20,486 bases of DNA from Dissophora ornata (taxonomy: Eukaryota; Mortierellomycota; Mortierellomycetes; Mortierellales; Mortierellaceae): contig MU617173.1 of the NCBI GenBank assembly GCA_025201705.1, forward strand, positions 1 through 20,486, read 5' to 3'. A program made the translations under genes and the position numbers. This document shows, piece by piece, positions 1 through 11,199 of this stretch. The notes under the pieces were generated by a model, which worked only from the letters and a program-made list of their open reading frames with translations, was not told where the DNA came from and did no database searches. Numbering within the stretch: position 1 is the first letter of the stretch; the number at the start of each line of letters is the position of its first letter.

Positions 1-2
1 GT

Positions 3-155
3 TCCTTCAAGACCATCATTGTTCTCGCCGCTCTCGCCGTCCTTTCGGTTGCTGTTGCCACCCCCGCTAACGTCGAGGAGGAGGCCTCCGTCCCCAGCAA
101 TGTCCGTATCCGCTGCCCTTGCGGTAATGGCCTCGTTTCGCTCTATTGCTGCTAA
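3..155 (+). CDS. Small secreted cysteine-rich peptide, 3' part only
   Basis: The gene runs off the left edge, so the start codon is missing. The visible 50 codons (TAA at 153-155) begin with a clear secretion signal: a basic residue, then a hydrophobic Ala/Val/Leu core (residues 5-19 of the fragment) ending in an AVA cleavage site. The remaining ~31 residues carry an acidic stretch (VEEE) and then four cysteines at the C terminus in the pattern C-X-C-X8-C-C. No Kex2 dibasic site is visible. Such short secreted Cys-rich peptides in fungi are often effectors, antimicrobial peptides or pheromone-like factors, but I recognise no family and assign no function. Only a few residues seem to be missing, because the signal core is almost complete. 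The next gene is more than 1.3 kb away. Coding call fairly sure; role unknown. Confidence 0.65.
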   Translation, partial: SFKTIIVLAALAVLSVAVATPANVEEEASVPSNVRIRCPCGNGLVSLYCC

Positions 156-205
156 GCCTATACCCCTGAGTCTTAAGTGCCAGTGACTGAGAATCTCTTA
201 GTGGA

Positions 206-211
206 AATAAA
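206..211 (+). promoter_or_regulatory. Polyadenylation signal AATAAA
   Basis: A perfect AATAAA lies 51 bases after the stop codon of the secreted peptide gene, a normal distance for 3'-end processing. It supports the reading that this gene ends here. Inferred from the motif and position only. Confidence 0.45.
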
Positions 212-480
212 GATGTCCTCCAAATCCGGTCGTCGTAGACCTGAAACGGATGACATACTGTATGTCACAATTCATGCTAGAACGCGACGGTTGCTCTATG
301 CCTTTGGATTTCTTAGTTGAACACGAATAAGTCTCCGAACATGATTTGTTCAGATAATCAGTCCGTATACAGTATACTCTTCATTGAAGCGTCAAACATT
401 TCAAGGTTTGTGGAAGGAAGACTCGCTCAGAACCAGTATAGATTTCGTCTCAGCGCCACCCATCATCGCTGCTGCATCCT

Positions 481-906
481 TCACCCTGATAAGGCCATCC
501 AACGCAGAAGCTCTGTTATTTGAGTATGTTCTCGAATTTCTACAGTGGACCGTGAATGCAAGTCAACCATCCACCTGATCTCTTCCTCGCATACGTCCTT
601 GACATAGCCGAAAAGCAGTCGATGTAGGCGCTGAATGTCCAGAGCTTTGTCAGTCCTCCCGGAAAAGTTAGATCCAGCTCCAGAGGTTCCCAGTTCGGAA
701 ATCAGATCCTATTATGCTGGAGTCTCATATCCAGCATTTCCGATTGCTTTAGATACAACAGCACTTCTAGGAGCCTCCAGGAGCCTCCAGGACCAGCGAA
801 GTCTTGCGGCCACAACCTCAGATTGTTCTAGATGTGACAATTTCCTCCAAGCACGCCCATCCTGCCCAAAAACATCACTCCCACTCCGACAGCCAATATA
901 CCGTCC
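481..906 (-). pseudogene. Possible gene remnant or unresolved exon
   Basis: Read on the minus strand, 708 down to 481 is an open frame of 75 codons ending in TGA. It has a protein-like, charged/hydrophobic composition (for example RLHRLLFGYVKDV and ELLRWMALSG) and no ATG at its upstream end. The same frame is open again from 906 to 715, interrupted only by two adjacent stops (TAA TAG, 709-714). The TAATAG could be an intron acceptor (TAG followed by GATCTG), making 481-708 a 3' exon, or it could mark a decayed gene. A 10-bp tandem duplication at 771-790 shifts the frame and favours decay. No family recognised. Weak call. Confidence 0.22.
771..790. repeat. Perfect 10-bp tandem duplication
   Basis: GAGCCTCCAG occurs twice head to tail at 771-780 and 781-790. 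Since 10 is not a multiple of three, the duplication shifts any reading frame crossing it. Removing one copy joins the plus-strand frame ending here to another frame that stays open further. Confidence 0.8.
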
Positions 907-1140
907 TCACCTTTAACAAACACAGTTACGTACATTCCGCCATATCCAAGGGCGCCGCAGGGAGACAACGGCGGTACTGCTCAAGGCTCATATTCATTGC
1001 CACCATCACCAGCACCGCCTCGTTCTAGTCAGTTCCAGGGGGCCCGTGCACCACAGCGTCGGGAGCCGATCCCTCAGGAGCCTGCGCAACCTCATCGGGA
1101 ACCACAGTGCTGTAATCTACTCGGACTTGTTAATAGTTAA
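838..1140 (+). other. Proline-rich open frame without start codon
   Basis: The frame is open for 100 codons after a TGA at 835-837 and stops at TAA 1138-1140. It is rich in Pro, Gln, Ser and Thr (PPSTPILP, TPTPTANIP, SLPPSPAPP, EPIPQEPAQP) and ends with a Cys-Cys pair (PQCCNLLG) close to the C terminus. Low-complexity Pro/Gln tails like this are common in fungal proteins, so it may be a 3' exon whose acceptor and upstream exon I cannot place. It overlaps the minus-strand candidate, and both cannot easily be right. No function inferred. Confidence 0.25.
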
Positions 1141-1486
1141 TTAAGAGTTATTAAGGGAGAAGATCAAACCATTAGAGCGCGAAATAAGCTGGGAAAAATT
1201 GTTTGCATTCAAGAATACCTGGTTGGTCATGCAGAAAAATGTCTCTGTCGCTTCTCGGCATTTGGAGGTGTCGCATAGGGATACTGAGATGGCCAAGAGA
1301 CCCGCCTCTGAGAGCCTCGTGAATGACAAACATTTTTTCCATCTCGCAGCGTGTGTGGGGTGCCGATCGTCGAGAGCGATCAATGCGCTTGTGCCAATGA
1401 GGGACCTTCGGTACTATAACAGAACACAAGAATGCTAGTTTCCCCACACATTCCCCTCTCACCTTTTTCTTTTTAATGCCTCAGCG

Positions 1487-4349
1487 ATGAGCGAACCCAC
1501 TCCTTCTGCCATTCCTCTCACTAGTTTCAATCCTTCTCCTCTGCAAACCTCATCGTTGTCCCGTTTGCGAGTAGAGTCTGATGACGCGTTTTTGCGCGAC
1601 GCCACCAACCGCGCGTGGTTGCTGCGGGGTGTCAATCTGAGTGGCTCGAGCAAATTCCCTCGATACCCCGTCCCTGTCCCCTCGCACGTCGGCGGAGAGG
1701 CGTTTCTTGTACCGCGCGTGTCAGTGCAAGATGCAGCGGAGGCGAATCAAAGTAATGGGCATGCTGATGCGAATGATGCAACCAATGTCGAGGTGCATGC
1801 GAGCAAGGATGAGAGCAACCCTGCCCTCCCAGAAACTCAAACACAACCACAACAAGGCAACACAGCAGCAGACGATCGAATCTCCTTTGTCGGGAGACCG
1901 TTTGAACTGAGTGAGGCGGACGAGCACCTGGCACGTTTGAGGCACTGGGGCTTCAGAATGATCCGATGGGTAATCACCTGGGAAGCCATAGAACATCGGG
2001 GACCGTACGTGCATCTTCGCTGCAGACTGTAGCACAATGTTCGGTTTTGTTTTAAACGCTTTGAGCCACATGTTGCCCTTCTCATTCATTGCCTAATGGT
2101 GATATAGTGGCCAATACGACCAAGAATTCCTCGACTACACTGTTATGGCTCTGCTCAAAACCAAGGAGTATGGCTTCAAAGTCATGGTCGACTTTCACCA
2201 GGATGTGGTAAGTCCCCTCAGCCAATGTCATGCAGAGAGTGAGAGAGAAGAGAGAGAGTGAGAGCGAACTTATTTGGTACATACAGCTCACAGATCGAAT
2301 GGTTCATTAAATACAGTGGTCAAGGTTCTCTGGGGGTTCAGGCGCGCCACTCTGGACGTTTTATGCCGCAGGCCTCGATCCGCATAACTTTGCAGCCACA
2401 GGTGCAGCCGCTGTTCACAACACTCTCCAACCAGACGAGCCCCTCCTGCGCATGGTTTGGTTAACAAACTACTACAAACTTGCCTGCGCCTCCATGTTCA
2501 CTCTCTTTTATGCTGGAAAGATCCTGGCCCCTCTTTGTGCCTTTGACAATGGTGTCAACATCCAGGATTATTTTCAGTCACATTTCTTGGGTGCTATTCA
2601 GGCCTTGGTAGATAGAATCCATGAATGCAAGGACGAGGAGGGAAGACAATTGTTGGAGGACAGCGTGGTACTTGGGTACGACTCTTGGAATGAGCCATCG
2701 TGTGGGTGGATTGGATTACAGCAGCTGGATGTACTGCCGGAGCAGCATGATATGAGGCAGGGCGATATGCCGTCGCCGTTTCAATCGCTCATGATGGGTG
2801 AAGGATTGAATGTTCAGGATGTTGCGACCTATCGTCTCGAGCTCGTGGGTCCTGTCAAGTCAGGATCTAGAACCATTAATCCTTCAACGCACCCTAGGGC
2901 CTTGAAGAAATCTGTCAAGGCATGGCTGAGCCCTGAACTGCGAGACGAGTATGATTTCAAGTATGGTATTCGACGTGATGCCGGTTTCCCGAACGCTGGA
3001 GAGTGTCTATGGGCTCAACATGGTGTGTGGTCGATCAAGGACCGGAAAGTGTTGCAGCAGGACTACTTTGCAAGAGGACCTTGCTCGACGACTGCGACGG
3101 CATTGTCGTCGAAGAATCAACAAAGGCTGATTGAGTGGGTCCCCGACCACTGGCTTCCTTTTGCAAGACGCGTCATCGAGGTTGTGCGAAAGGTCCATCC
3201 TACCGCTATTCTTTTCCTGGAACCGCCCGTCTATGTTCCTCCTCCTAGCCTTGCTCAAGAAAAGTCTTCCTCGGAGACTAAAGACGGCGCTTCGAATGCT
3301 GCGCTTACAACCAACATGGTTTACACTCCTCACCACTATGACGACCTCGTGCTTTTGACAAAGAGATATCTAGGTTGGGTCAACATTGATCTATTGGGAT
3401 TGAGTCGTGGTCGCCACAAGAGCCTCTTTGGGTCGATAGTGCTGGGAAAGAAGGCTACTAGGATGTTGTTCGGAAAGCAGATCGGAGAGATCCAAAAGGA
3501 GTGCTATGAGCGCCTAGGTAATAGATGCTTTGTCAAGCGGCTTTTCTTTTCTCTAACTATGGTTGTTACTATTGTGTTGATGAAAATGCCCTGACATGAT
3601 CGTTCATAGGCCAGAGACCTGTCCTCATCGGAGAAACAGGGCTTCACTTCGACGTCGGACTCGACAAGGCTCAACAATCCGGAAACTTTCAACCTGGCAG
3701 TAGCGCTGGTGGCATAAAGAAGCGCTCAATTCGAACAGCACTCCCCTGGAGCTCTAGCAAAGCTAAGCAATCGACGCCCAAGCAGAACGTCACTGCAACA
3801 ATTGCGACATCGAAGCAATTCCAGAACGCCTTTGACAATATCCTCAATGGCCTCGACCGAACGTTAGCACACTACACTCTTTGGAACTACACCGTCGAGA
3901 ACGACGCTCCATATGGAGATGGATGGAATGGCGAGAATCTCAGTCTCTACTCATCGCCGCCATCAGACGTCGCTAATACGGCAGATCACGACGAGAACCT
4001 CCACGAGTGGGACCGAGGAGGCCGCGCGATAGAGCAATTCTGTCGGCCTTACCCAGTGGCGACTATAGGACAGCCAGTCAAGATTTTGTTCGATCGGCAC
4101 CAAAAGACTTTTAAGATGTCGACCAGGGCACCCAAAACGGCCGCTTCTGCTACTACTGGAGATATCAGGACTGAGATTTATGTCCCAAAGTTTCATTTCC
4201 GGGGCGCGGAGCAATGTGACGTTAAAGTAAGCGATGGTACATGGGAGTGGGACCAGGAGATGCAGATCTTATTCTGGACTTATGGCGAGAACAACAAGGA
4301 AGGAGGAGAGGTCGTGGATCATTGGATTGAAATACAAAAAAAAACGTAA
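1487..4349 (+). CDS. GH5 glucosidase, steryl-/glucosylceramide beta-glucosidase type
   Basis: Exons 1487-2004, 2108-2207, 2317-3517 and 3610-4349 give 852 residues; all three introns are GT-AG (103, 109 and 92 bp) with matching phases. The protein fits the fungal GH5_12 family (Cryptococcus EGCrP1/EGCrP2-Sgl1), which removes glucose from steryl glucosides or glucosylceramide inside the cell. Visible landmarks: RGVNLSGSSK (47-56), the DFHQDV/WSRFSGGSGAP block (about 201-217) spanning the second splice, acid/base Glu332 in WNEP, CLWAQHGVW, TPHHYDD, and nucleophile Glu615 in LIGETG just after the third splice. A C-terminal beta-sandwich-like part carries TEIYVPKFHF and a DGTWEWD motif. Length matches the family. 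No signal peptide or membrane segment is seen, consistent with intracellular action. Residues ~80-130 are a low-complexity insert. Whether steryl or ceramide glucoside is preferred cannot be read from sequence. Confidence 0.9.
2231..2260. repeat. GA-rich simple repeat in an intron
   Basis: An imperfect (GA)n run lies inside intron 2 (2208-2316) of the GH5 gene, between its GTAAGT donor and ATACAG acceptor. It is likely replication slippage. No function seen. Confidence 0.6.
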
Positions 4350-4497
4350 ATGATAGACAAGCCGTACGCGTATTAGATGCGCGAATGTAATAAGGGCGAG
4401 CAACTCGCCCTGCTCGCCTCAGTTTATTTAGCCAGAGGCATGGGTATATTGTGTAAAAACAGAGGAAACAAAGACGATGAAAAAAAAATTGCGATGT

Positions 4498-7400
4498 TTA
4501 GACGACCTTGGAGAAGCGTTTTGTCTCCTCGGTCGATAGCCGAAGCATCTCCGCTACAACGGGTATTAATTGTTGCTAAATACAGAAGTAAAAAGATAGC
4601 GCCCAGTCAGTTCATTTATATGCAAAACATGTTGATCCTTGACGTCTGGAAAGATATACATGACGATACATACCCTTCGATCCTTGTGCTCCATAAAGTT
4701 GAGAAGTACATTCTTCAGGTACTCAACATTCACATCCTCGTCTGGCGGGGACTGCTGTCGATGGAATCGAGGTGTTGCTGGCGGCGTCAAGTTCATCGCA
4801 GGCGTCGAGAATGCGCGTCCGCCGTTTGTGGTACTTGCAGATTTCGGTTTTGGTGTGGACGGGGTATTGTACTGCTGCTGGTTGCTGCTACTTGGTCCGC
4901 TTGGTGTCTGTGGGAAGTTGCTTTGGGAGTAGGGTGAGTACGGTGTTGAAGGTGAAGGAAGTGGTGAGCCAGGCAGTTGCTTTTGAAGCTTTCTGACTTC
5001 GTCTTTCAATGTCTACATGCCGATAGAATGAACGAAAAGAACTTGTCAGTTTGCGAATCGGGAATGTCTTTCGATTACAGACAGACATTGGGAAATATTC
5101 TTCCTACCTTGTTGATCGTGCGCAAATGGTTCTCGCGCATCTTGAACTCGTCGGCTGCAGCCTCGTGAGCGGCCTTTTCCTTGGCCAAGATCTCTTCAAG
5201 ATCCTTGAAGTGTTGCTGTAAAATCATGCGAGTTATAGCATCAGTCTTCATTCATTACTGAAAGGACACTCATTATTATCCAATCCAGACCAACAAATGA
5301 TCGAGTCAACTTACGAGCTCAAATTCCAGGTCGCGCTTGCGGTTCTTTAACTCCTGGACCTCCGTTTCGAGGTTCTCAATCACTTGCGAGTGATCTTCCA
5401 TAATTCTCCTCATCTCTGCAATCTCATTCTCATTCTCGCTCTCCTTTGCCTTCAGCACCTCAATCTCTTCCTTGCGCTGGTCGGCTTGCTCCATTAGATC
5501 TGAAATCTCCTCCCCAAGAACTTCTCTCGTCTCCTCGATATTCGCCATCAACTTGCGCTCCATGTTCTTGTACTCCTCCTCCTTCTGCCGCATCTGATCC
5601 TTGGCACTAGAAAGTTCATCCTCCAACTCTTTACTCTTGTTCTTCAAGGTCTCAAACTCGACCACTTTTGTCTCTGCCACACGCCTGGCGATCGAGGTCA
5701 ATTCTTCAAGAGTGTCCACCCGATTACGCGCCTCCGTCAATTGCGTCTGATACTCTCGCATTTGCATCTCTGCAGAATCATGCATTCGCTGAAGAGTCTC
5801 CAGTTCGGCTTGCTTCATCTGCACCTCCTTTTTGTTGGCCTCTTTTTCTTGAAGGAGGCTGTCGCGCTCTTGATTAGTTCTGTCGCGCTCCTGTAGCAGT
5901 TTCACATGCGTCGCTTGAAGTCGCTGGAGTTCCTGAGATGTTGCTGACTGTTGGCTGGTGGATTTGGTAACCGCAGCCTTGGTCTCCTGCTGGGCTTTGG
6001 TCAGGTTCGACTTGGTGGAGCTGAGTTCCTCTGAAAGAGATTGTTTGTCCAATTCGAGTTTTGAAAGTTTTTGGGTGGTCTTGTCAAGGTTGCTCTCGAC
6101 TTCTTTGAGGAGCTTGTGAGTCGCTGACAGGTCTTCGTCTCGCTGGTAGATCGTGTCCTTGGCCAATGCCAAGGCTTCCTTATGGTCGCGCTCCTTGACA
6201 CCCAACGCACTGATCTTTGACTGCAGCTCGCTCATCTGCTCCTGGGATTCGGTCTTTGCACTCATAAGTCGCTCATTATCTTCCTCCAAAACCTTGAGCT
6301 GATGTCGAAGAGCCTCCGCTTGTTCCGTCGCATCCTGGAGCTGGGTCTCGAGCTCAATCTTGGGCTGGGTCAAGGAATCGCGTTCTGTTCTGAGGGTCTG
6401 AATCTGGTTTGTGAGATCGGCCACCTTGTCTGTGTGCAGTGTCCGTTGTACCTGTGCCTGTCCTTGTGCAACATCGAATTTTTTGCTCTTCGCCTGCAGT
6501 TCGACCTTTAGTGCGGCGAGCTGTTCCTCAAGTTCCTGCATCTTGGAAGCATCAGCCAACTTTTCGGACACAGCCTTGAGCTCAGACTCTAGCTCTATGA
6601 TCTTGATCTTGGCCAAGTCGTGCTCCATCACCAGCTCATCGTGCACCTTGTTCAGATGACCTTTCTCGTCTTCGCTGTGGCTTCTTAGGTTCTCGAACTC
6701 TGCCTTCAGAGTTGCCATCTGGGTCTCGAGGTCTTGCTTTTCCTTTGTCAATTCCTCGATCCGTCCCGTGAGACTCTGTTCCTGTCCAACTTTGCACTCA
6801 TTCAGCTTTTCAAGTCTCTTCTCCAGCTTTACGACCTTCTCGATAACCATATCTCTGTCCTTTGCTAGTTCTGTCACCTTATTGCTTGCAAAGCGCTCAG
6901 CTGTCCTGACAGCTGCCAACTCGAGTGTCACACGTTCGATTCCTTCAGCAACACGGGCTTGCTCGATTTCTTTTTCCTTTTCCTTCTCCTTGATTAAGAG
7001 GTCCGACTGTTCCTGAACCTGTGCCTCCAGCGCAAGCTTTTGCTCCATCAACAGCGCAAGCTCCTTCTCAAGACCCCGAATCTTTTCAAAGGAGGAGCGT
7101 TCGAATCCCTGATGGAGTCGCTCTAAACGAGTGAGCTTCTCGGAAAGCTCCTCGCGTTCTTGTTTGAGGGAAGAGAGTTCCTCGAGGCCACTCATTTGTT
7201 TATCGGATGCAGAGCGGGGCAATGCAGTTGTCGTCATTGTCAAAGAAGGAGTAGAAGGTGTGGAAATCGAGGCGGCTTGTGCTTTGGCTACTTCAAGCTC
7301 TGTCTGAAGAGTATTGATCGTGGCCTCGGCATCCTGCTTCGCCTTCTTGGTATGATTCAACTCTTGACGCAGCTTTTTGAGCGCGTTCTTGGATGGCACT

Positions 7401-10400
7401 TGGCTCAGGGCCTGTAGCTCTGCCTCAAGTTGAACGACTTTGGCCTCCAGCTCATCCTGGTTCACCACCGTGCCTCGTTCTGTATTCTCAACGAGGGACG
7501 GGGCGATCTCCTCCGAGGAATCAGCCTGCTCCTGCTCTTGCTGAAGATCATCGCGCTCGGATTCCAGTTCCCTGATCCTAGCAGTCATGATTTGCTCCTG
7601 TTGTTGCAGCTCTGACAATGCTGAAGAAGCTTTATCTTTCTCTGCCTGCAACAACTCTGCTAAAGCACGGTGTTCCGCTGCGGTTGCCTCCAATACGGTC
7701 TTCTCGGCCTTCAACTCTTCAATCTGTTGCGATCGATCATTAGATTCCTTCTCATGACATGCAATCTTGTCGCTCAACAGTGACAACTCCTCTGTCCTAT
7801 CAAGTCTCTCTGCAAGAGTGCATTCCAATACCTCGCGCTCCTTGGCAGCCACCAAGACATGTTGTTCCAGACTATCGATTTTCTGTTGCAACTCTGATAC
7901 TCGGCTCGCATTCTCGCTTTCGGCGCCATCATCGGCTCTAGCCTGTTCTAGATCACGTTCCAGAGCTTCTTGTCTCTCTACGGCGACTGTCAGATCCTGC
8001 TTCAGGGACTTGATTGCTGACTCATGCTCTCGCTTAATTGAGTCCCGGCTTCGTTCAGCTTCTTCACGCCAGTTCCTCTCCAAGTCTAACAATTGCTGCT
8101 TCTCATAGATCTCCTCCTGGGCCTCGACCAGATCCTGTTTCGTCTCTCCTAAAACGATGGCAAGGTCCTCGAGCCCCTTGACCTGAGTGGTTGCGGCAGT
8201 CAGATTATTCTCAAGCTCTGATTTGGAGTCTTGGAGGAGGTCATGAGCCTGCTGGAGATCGGTCAGTGTCGCCTCAATCCCCTTCTTGGCCTTTAGGGTT
8301 TCGGACTCTCTTCTGAGGACGGTCTCGAGTTCTACCTGGACCGCCGAGAGGTCTTCTTGTAGAATCAGGTACGACGGATCTGTGGTGGCGATATCTTCAG
8401 AATCCCGTTCAATCACAAATTCCTCACCCATCTCCTGGGCGCTGTTCTCCATCTCTTGTTCCCCGGCACGTTTCCGGGCCATGGCCTCTCGTCGTGAGCG
8501 CTCCTCCATTTCTGCAACTTGACTCTGGAGCAGATCCATCTTTTCTGTCATCTCCTTGTTCACCTTGGCCTCTTTTTCGAGTTCTATCCTCAGCTGGTTC
8601 ATCTGCTCCATAGTATCTTCTTGATCCTCTAGAGCCTGATTCTTCTCCTTCAGGACAGATTCCAATCGGACCATGAGTTCTCGAAGTGCCTGGTCCTTCT
8701 TTTTGGGATCCCCTCCTCCACCACCACGGGATTTCTTTTCCTTTAAGATGGAGGGAGGAGGCGTCGAGGTGGTAGAAACAGTAGAGGATGTAGTCGATTG
8801 CAGAGAATCAGAAAGCACTGAAGATGGTGAAGTTGAAGTTGTGGGTGGTTGTGAGCTGCTGACGCTGGTAAGATCTATTGAGTTGACTTTTGTGGAGACT
8901 TCAGAATGACGACCAAGGTGCTGGTGCTGTTGGTAGTGGTGGATGGACGATGTGTCACTGAGTCCGTCAGAGTTCAAGTCCCTGTTCTTTAACAATTCAA
9001 TTTCCTATCCGATGAAACAGGGTAAAGTGGAGTTGGTTTGCACTTTAGTGTACATGTTTACAATCCCGGTCAGGAAGGGAAGATGGTTTCAAGTTGGATG
9101 CAACGTCTTACGTCCTGTCGCGAGACAAGTTGGTGTCTCAAGTCTTCGATCATTGCAACCTGTGAGGCGGACTCGGTTTCTTTTGCTTTGAGTGTTGCTG
9201 TAAATATCCAGAGAACGGGCTGTGTTAGTGCAAGGTTATCAAATGGTTCAGAGTGCAAGCAGTCGCTTTTTTCCATGGCCTTTGAAGGCAACATCTGAGT
9301 GACATACCTCGCAGCTCGTCCGAAAGGCGCCTGATCTCCTGCATTGACATCTAGAAGAATGGTACAAAAGCGATTCTTCGTGAGCACTCTGTCCGATAAT
9401 CGACCTTAGAAGGAAAGACATGCGAGAATACGTTGCTGTCGATAATAGTTGCGTAGATACCTCGCTTTTATGCGTCATGTTCTGCATATGTGCTTCTAGT
9501 GCCTCGACATCGCTCAGATCATCCAGCGCCGTCGTAGCCTTGAGTACGGCTTCTGCTGCGATCTTCTCCTGCACTATCTTTTTGAACGCCCCTGCCAGAT
9601 CTATTATCAGTGGAAAGCGCAAGCACCAGTTAGTTGATCGAGTCACCCCAAATTGTGGGTATAGACCCGGGCAAATGAGTTCCAGTCGTCAAAATAGTAT
9701 GAAATGGTCAACGAGCAGCAACCGCAATGGAATAAAGGAAAATAAAAAAAAAATGCGCGTGCCTCGTGGAGGGAAGGACTTCATTCTCGTCTTGTGATAG
9801 CTGTGGCTGATCTTCATCTTCTCACCTGGGAACCTTGCCTCATACCGCTGCAAGAGCTCTAGCTTTTCGATCACAGCCTCTGAGAGCTCGGTTCCAGCAG
9901 GCTCTGCTGACTTTTGTTGTTCTTCTTCGCTGTTCTTTAGTTGATCCTGTTGCCCTCCTTGCTGATCATCCTGCTCCCGTGCAGGTTCTTCCAATTTTTT
10001 TCGCTGTTGATCTGGTAGTCGTTGTTGTCGATATATTTCCCGGATCTTGTCTAGTTCTGCAGGATCGACTTTCTCCTCCTTGGGGTCTAATGTTAGTTGT
10101 TGGACTAGCCTTGCCAGATTACTGCCTCCACCAACTCCAATTGCTAATCCTATCTCTCCAGACAGCGCTTGAGCGCTGCTGCTACTGGAATGAGCAGGGG
10201 CCAGATCCGCAGACAACTTTGTTTGCGCCGGTCGCCGAAAGAATAGGGCCGACGAAGAAGTGGATGCGACCCCGCCGCTGATCCGCGAAGCGAGCGATAC
10301 AAATGATGATGACGATCCATGGAACGAAGAAGACGCCGTGGAAGTCAGCGTCGACGTCGATGACGGTGTTGGGGAATGCGGTGAGACTAACGAGTTCAGA

Positions 10401-10579
10401 GCGCTCGCCGGGGTCGATTCATCATCTCCATGGCTGTCGGCGAGCATTCCTGGTGTCTCTGCCGCTGCCGCTGTCCCTGGTGCCGTTGAAGAGGTAGATG
10501 TTGTTGCAGTTGTAGAATGGGTGGTGGCATGTCGGGTCGCGAGACCAGTGTTGAGTCGCTCCTTGAAGGATGAGAACAT
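4498..10579 (-). CDS. GRIP-domain golgin (Imh1-like coiled-coil tether)
   Basis: Eight exons on the minus strand: 9826-10579, 9461-9600, 9308-9350, 9112-9197, 5315-9004, 5108-5215, 4674-5012, 4498-4575, giving 1745 residues; every junction is GT-AG and in phase. The N terminus (MFSSFKERL) resembles the short amphipathic start of GRIP golgins. Residues ~10-160 are Ser/Thr-rich, followed by a conserved-looking block around LLQRYEARFP (242-251). About 342-1607 is almost continuous heptad-type coiled coil. A Pro/Ser-rich linker precedes the C-terminal GRIP domain: VEYLKNVLLNFMEHKDRR (1703-1720), then QQLIPVVAEMLRLS from the last exon. Tyr1705 matches the Tyr that binds Arl1-GTP at the trans-Golgi in known GRIP proteins. 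Expected role: vesicle tether at the late Golgi. Yeast Imh1 is the nearest named relative, but this protein is much longer. Antisense open frames inside exon 5 are ignored. Confidence 0.9.
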
Positions 10580-10701
10580 TGTAGTTGACGACTACTCTCT
10601 CTCTCTCTTTATAGAGCCGTTACCCTGGCTCTTTCACGTCTGGCTCCTGAACCCTGGGAACTGAGTATCAATTGACGGGTATCGGTTGGCTGGGTATCTA
10701 C

Positions 10702-10710
10702 TTTTTTATA
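10702..10710 (-). promoter_or_regulatory. TATA-like element of the golgin gene
   Basis: On the minus strand the sequence reads TATAAAAAA, ending about 120 bases upstream of the golgin ATG (10579). A (CT)n-type run lies between them (about 10598-10612 on the plus strand). The spacing is similar to the TATA-like element of the secreted peptide gene at 12341. Motif-based only. Confidence 0.4.
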
Positions 10711-11199
10711 CGCAGAAGAGGTGTTCAGTGCACGGTGTGACAAAAAATTGGAGAGAGATCCTTTTCACCTCACACGCGGTCTTACCTTGTTCAAGCAGAG
10801 TGGCCAGAGAGGTATGATGAACAAGAAGGGCTCCCCAAAGTGATTAGAGGAGAAGCAGGGGAGGGTAAATGTATAAGGTTGTTGCAAAGACTAGTCCATG
10901 TCCTTTCGTTGCTCGCAGGAAATGGAGAATAAGGGGAGTGACAACAAGGTCCAGGTGAGTATAGAAAATAGATGAACACCTCCAGGGGAAGGGGAAGGCA
11001 GTGATGGGTTATTTTAAGACGCAGTAGAGTTTGGTGGTAGATGAGATGCGTTTGAGTAGCTGGAATAGCAGACAGGGTGGATGGGAAGAAAGGATGACTT
11101 GGAGGGGTAGGAGGGGGAAGAAAGAGATGAACGTTGTGTAAGGGTGCTGATTGATTCACGCGGCAGACCAGACCAGTCTATGCACCATGGCAGGTGGTG

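Larger units (their letters stand above)
156..1486. other. Gene-poor stretch with open-frame fragments
   Basis: No complete gene could be assembled. The stretch holds the 3' end of the first gene, two weak candidate coding segments listed separately (minus 481-906 and plus 838-1140), a 10-bp tandem duplication at 771-790, and the promoter of the GH5 gene. Just before that gene's ATG lies a T/C-rich leader (about 1452-1475), typical of fungal genes. The longest ATG-started open frames here (about 80-96 codons at 1141-1462, on both strands) overlap one another and show no domain, signal peptide or convincing codon pattern. Confidence 0.5.

Noticed and set aside
1141..1462. Overlapping 79-96-codon open frames on both strands
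   Set aside because: Three frames overlap; none has a signal peptide, domain or repeat, and they lie in the upstream region of the GH5 gene.
5668..8909. Many 60-113-codon plus-strand open frames
   Set aside because: They are antisense shadows of the 3.7-kb coiled-coil exon of the golgin.
10791..11159. 122-codon minus-strand open frame upstream of the golgin
   Set aside because: Pro/Ser/Leu composition comes from a CT-rich promoter; no domain, and it sits exactly in the expected upstream region of the golgin gene.
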